Source: Alkalicoccus luteus
Lineage (GTDB): Bacteria > Bacillota > Bacilli > Bacillales > Salisediminibacteriaceae
Direction of reading: 5' to 3'
Length of the DNA stretch: 53,681 nt
Assembly: GCF_012034335.1 (NCBI RefSeq)
Contig: NZ_JAATHJ010000023.1
Coordinates: 1-53,681 of the forward strand
The notes below the pieces were generated by a model. It was not told where the DNA came from. It made no database searches and was given only the letters and a program-made list of their open reading frames with translations. Below, piece by piece: positions 51,385-53,681 of this stretch. Made by a program: the position numbers and the translations under genes. The number at the start of each line of letters is the position of its first letter. The stretch's first letter is position 1.

Positions 51385-52422
51385 ATGAATCGTTTACGCA
51401 TTGGATTAATCGGGGCCGGCGGAATTGCCCGCCACCGCCACATCCCTGTCCTGCTTGAGCTGAAGCATGAAGTAGAAGTAATAGCTGTATGCGACATTAA
51501 CCTGGAAACTGCAAGGCAGGCAGCTGTTTCCTTTCACCAGCCGCTCGTCACGGACGATTATCGAGACGTCCTGCCGAAGGTGGACGCTGTGATTATTTGT
51601 ACGCCGAATAAATTTCACGCGGAGGCAGCGATTGCCGCACTTGATGCGGGCGTCCACGTCATGTGCGAAAAGCCGATGGCGATGACGGCTGAAGAAGGCA
51701 ATGAGATGCTGGAAGCGTCCAGACGGAGCGGAAAACAGCTCATGATCGCCTACCACTACCGCTCCATGAAAGAAAGCCAGGCAGCAAAAAAGCTCGTCGA
51801 AGCGGGTGAAATCGGTGCGCCGATGGTTGCCAGGGTACAGGCGCTGCGCCGGAGAAAGGTACCAGGCTGGGGCGTGTTTACCAACAAAGAGCTCCAAGGA
51901 GGCGGCAGCCTGATCGATTTCGGCTGTCATTTCCTCGACTTATCGCTGTGGCTTCTCGGCAGTCCAAAGCCGGTTGAAGTAAGCGGTAATACGTATAACA
52001 AGCTGAGCCGCATGCCGGACCAGATTAACGAGTGGGGTCGCGTCGACCATACAACGTTCGAAGTGGACGACCATGTCACCGCATACATTCGCTTTGAAAA
52101 CGGTGCTACGATGCTGTTTGAAACCTCATGGGCGGCGAATGTGAAGGAAGATAAAGAATATGTATCTATTTCCGGAGATACCGGCGGAGTAGACCTGTTT
52201 CCGCTTGAGGTGAACCAGGCGAAGCACGGAATGCTGCTCGACAGCACGCCGAACTTTGTACCGGGAGAAGCCGACCCAGGCTTGTTCCAGCTGCAAAATT
52301 TCGTTGATGCCTGCCGCGGCGATGGAACACTTATCATTAAGCCGGAGGATGCGCTGTATGTGCAGCAGATTGTTGATGCGATTTACAAAAGCAGCGTAGA
52401 GCGACGCAGCATTTTATTATAA
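51385..52422 (+). CDS. Gfo/Idh/MocA-family sugar dehydrogenase 2
   Basis: A 345-residue paralogue of the preceding enzyme: LIGAGGIARHRHIP, ICTPNKFHAE, MCEKPMAMT, then GGGSLIDFGCHFLDLSLWLLG with the likely catalytic His. The aromatic-rich C-terminus (TSWAANVKEDKEY) differs from its neighbour, so the two probably act on different carbons or in opposite directions. It starts eleven bases after the first dehydrogenase, behind GAGGAG. Confidence 0.9.
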   Translation: MNRLRIGLIGAGGIARHRHIPVLLELKHEVEVIAVCDINLETARQAAVSFHQPLVTDDYRDVLPKVDAVIICTPNKFHAEAAIAALDAGVHVMCEKPMAMTAEEGNEMLEASRRSGKQLMIAYHYRSMKESQAAKKLVEAGEIGAPMVARVQALRRRKVPGWGVFTNKELQGGGSLIDFGCHFLDLSLWLLGSPKPVEVSGNTYNKLSRMPDQINEWGRVDHTTFEVDDHVTAYIRFENGATMLFETSWAANVKEDKEYVSISGDTGGVDLFPLEVNQAKHGMLLDSTPNFVPGEADPGLFQLQNFVDACRGDGTLIIKPEDALYVQQIVDAIYKSSVERRSILL

Positions 52423-52439
52423 TCGAGGAGGATGTTTGC

Positions 52440-53408
52440 ATGAAATCTGGAGTATTTACTGTTTTATTCGGAGACAAATCGTTTGAAGAGATGCTCGATT
52501 ACGTAAAAGAAGCAGGTCTGGAAGCTGTTGAAATCGGCACGGGCGGTTACCCCGGCAACTCCCACTGCGATCTCGACGGTTTACTGGAAAGTGAAGATAA
52601 GCGCAACGAATATATGCAGAAGGTGGAAGACCGAGGTCTTATGATCAGCGCATTCAGCTGCCACGGCAACCCGATTGATCCAAATGAAGCATTTGCGCAA
52701 GAATCAGTAGATGTCATGAAAAAGACGATTAAATTAGCGTCGCTCGTCGGCGTGCCGGTTGTAAATGGTTTCTCCGGAACAGCCGGAGATCATGAAGGAG
52801 CTAAGCTGCCAAACTGGCCGGTTGCACCGTGGCCCGCTGAATACGGCGACATTTTGAAATGGCAGTGGGAAGAAAAGCTGATTCCGTGCTGGAAAGAGCT
52901 TGGCGCTTTCGCAGAAGAGCACGGTATTAAAATCGGCATCGAGCTGCACGGCGGCTTTCTCGTCCATTCGCCGCACACGATGCTGAAGCTGAGAGAAGCC
53001 ACTTCACCTGCAATTGGAGCCAACCTCGATCCGAGCCATCTCTGGTGGCAGGGTATTGATCCGGTAGCAGCTATTAAAATACTCGGAAAAGCTGACGCGA
53101 TTCATCACTTCCATGCGAAAGACACGTACATTGATCAGGATAACGTAAACATGTACGGCCTGACCGATATGCAGCCATACAGCGAGGTGCAGACCCGCGC
53201 ATGGTCGTTCCGGTCCGTCGGATGCGGTCACAGCATGCAGGAATGGTCGGATATGATCAGTGCGCTGCGCACGTACGGCTATGATTATGTTGTCAGCATT
53301 GAACATGAAGATCCAATTATGTCCATTGATGAAGGTTTTCAGCGCGCCGCTGATAATGTCAACAGCGTACTGATCCGTGAAAAGCCTGCGGACATGTGGT
53401 GGGCGTAA
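52440..53408 (+). CDS. Sugar phosphate isomerase/epimerase (TIM barrel)
   Basis: A 322-residue xylose-isomerase-like TIM barrel of the IolE/AP-endonuclease-2 group. Metal-binding residues are visible in GIELHGG (Glu), ANLDPSHLWWQ (Asp, His), FHAKDT (His) and SIEHEDP (Glu). It is expected to isomerise, epimerise or dehydrate a keto-sugar. It is the last gene of the operon, 17 bases after dehydrogenase 2, behind GAGGAGG. Confidence 0.9.
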   Translation: MKSGVFTVLFGDKSFEEMLDYVKEAGLEAVEIGTGGYPGNSHCDLDGLLESEDKRNEYMQKVEDRGLMISAFSCHGNPIDPNEAFAQESVDVMKKTIKLASLVGVPVVNGFSGTAGDHEGAKLPNWPVAPWPAEYGDILKWQWEEKLIPCWKELGAFAEEHGIKIGIELHGGFLVHSPHTMLKLREATSPAIGANLDPSHLWWQGIDPVAAIKILGKADAIHHFHAKDTYIDQDNVNMYGLTDMQPYSEVQTRAWSFRSVGCGHSMQEWSDMISALRTYGYDYVVSIEHEDPIMSIDEGFQRAADNVNSVLIREKPADMWWA

Positions 53409-53434
53409 ACGACCGAGGTTGAAATCAATAAAGT

Positions 53435-53469
53435 AAAGCGGAATCGGGGGATGCCCGGTTCCGCTTTTT
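53435..53469 (+). terminator. Terminator of the LacI-controlled sugar operon
   Basis: AAAGCGGAA pairs with TTCCGCTTT around a central GC-rich loop, followed by TT. It shows that the operon ends here without a transporter gene. Confidence 0.8.
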
Positions 53470-53497
53470 GGATTGCTGAATGAGGGCAGATAGGAGG

Positions 53498-53519
53498 CTT
53501 TCGGCATGAGCGCCGAAAG
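53498..53519. other. Short perfect hairpin
   Basis: CTTTCGGC and GCCGAAAG form an eight-base-pair stem around a six-base loop, directly before the 21-nt units at 53.53 kb. No T tract follows. Confidence 0.5.
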
Positions 53520-53522
53520 GCA

Positions 53523-53564
53523 TAAGCAGTGAAAGTAACTTAACTTAGCTCGAAAAGTAAGCGT
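53523..53564 (+). repeat. Two 21-nt units, locus C
   Basis: On the minus strand GACGCTTACTTTTCGAGCTAA is followed by GTTAAGTTACTTTCACTGC, two units in the same 21-base register and with the same core as the arrays at 23.2 and 35.5 kb. In the frame that gives NLT elsewhere this copy reads SESNLT followed by stop codons. Confidence 0.65.
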
Positions 53565-53636
53565 CAAAGAATCTGTGCCTGTTTTCCCTATCACGCCTCT
53601 GGCATGCTGAAAGAAAGCAGAAAGGATGTGAGGATA

Positions 53637-53681
53637 ATGGAGGAAGCAGCGTGGGAAAATCCCCATGATCGGCGAGTCAAC
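53637..53681 (+). CDS. Possible start of a gene cut by the window edge
   Basis: An ATG at 53637 behind AGGATGTGAGG opens a frame (MEEAAWENPHDRRVN) that runs off the window. Only 15 codons are visible, so neither reality nor function can be judged. Confidence 0.3.
   Translation, partial: MEEAAWENPHDRRVN

Overview
The window reads as a chromosomal segment of a haloalkaliphilic member of the Bacillaceae (Alkalicoccus/Salisediminibacterium-like Bacilli). Supporting signs are AGGAGG-type ribosome binding sites with many ATG/GTG/TTG starts, very acidic extracellular protein domains, Bacillus-type gene order (pgsBCA, metI-metC-yitJ-metH behind an S-box, ykoGH-type genes with PepSY proteins, yerO/swrC-like pair, M-box before mgtE) and LPxTG-like surface proteins with sortases. 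The genus is inference. No rRNA, tRNA, CRISPR array, prophage or intact insertion sequence was seen.

Layout. 0.9-3.7 kb: an FAD oxidoreductase and a wall-sorted GH10 xylanase. 3.7-8.6 kb (minus): a poly-gamma-glutamate operon, pgsB-pgsC-pgsA plus a membrane-anchored gamma-glutamyltransferase of the CapD type. 9.0-10.4 kb: mqnB-mqnD of the futalosine route to menaquinone. 10.5-12.1 kb: a YdaT-like protein, a Cys-rich copper-storage-like protein and ThiW. 12.9-14.5 kb (minus): a DUF4397 surface protein with an MPQTG signal and a class F-like sortase with a lipobox. 15.0-22.9 kb: a promoter, SAM riboswitch and the four-gene methionine operon. 23.7-28.3 kb: class D sortase, Mn-dependent pyrophosphatase, a short-chain dehydrogenase, a small membrane protein and an amino-acid ABC permease/binding-protein pair without ATPase. 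28.5-32.2 kb: TetR regulator and RND pump. 32.5-37.8 kb: a two-component system with three PepSY proteins. 37.8-43.2 kb: HmoA-like enzyme, murB, two fluC, uppP and the M-box/mgtE unit. 43.4-48.2 kb: arsD-arsA, a GNAT, a YdjM-like protein and an MFS transporter. 48.5-53.4 kb: a LacI-controlled sugar operon (thuA-like, two Gfo/Idh/MocA dehydrogenases, a TIM-barrel isomerase).

The regions not explained by genes are the most unusual. Three intergenic segments (about 1.9, 12.2-12.8 and 35.3-36.0 kb) are diverged copies of one element of roughly 600 bp. Two of the large gaps (23.2 and 35.5 kb) also carry arrays of 21-nt units with the same internal layout (21-30-30-21-21-21-21 nt). All lengths are multiples of three, and in one frame they read as seven-residue repeats ending Asn-Leu/Phe-Thr. 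Two more units lie at 53.5 kb.

Two regulatory points stand out. Between the M-box terminator and mgtE there is a 26-codon open reading frame with a strong ribosome binding site, starting Met-Asp-Pro-Asp. Its stop codon sits just before a small hairpin that covers the mgtE ribosome binding site. Upstream of the second PepSY gene there are three 7-bp repeats at exact 11-bp spacing, placed 10 bp before a -10 box, which is the geometry expected for activation by an OmpR/PhoB-type regulator such as the one encoded just upstream.
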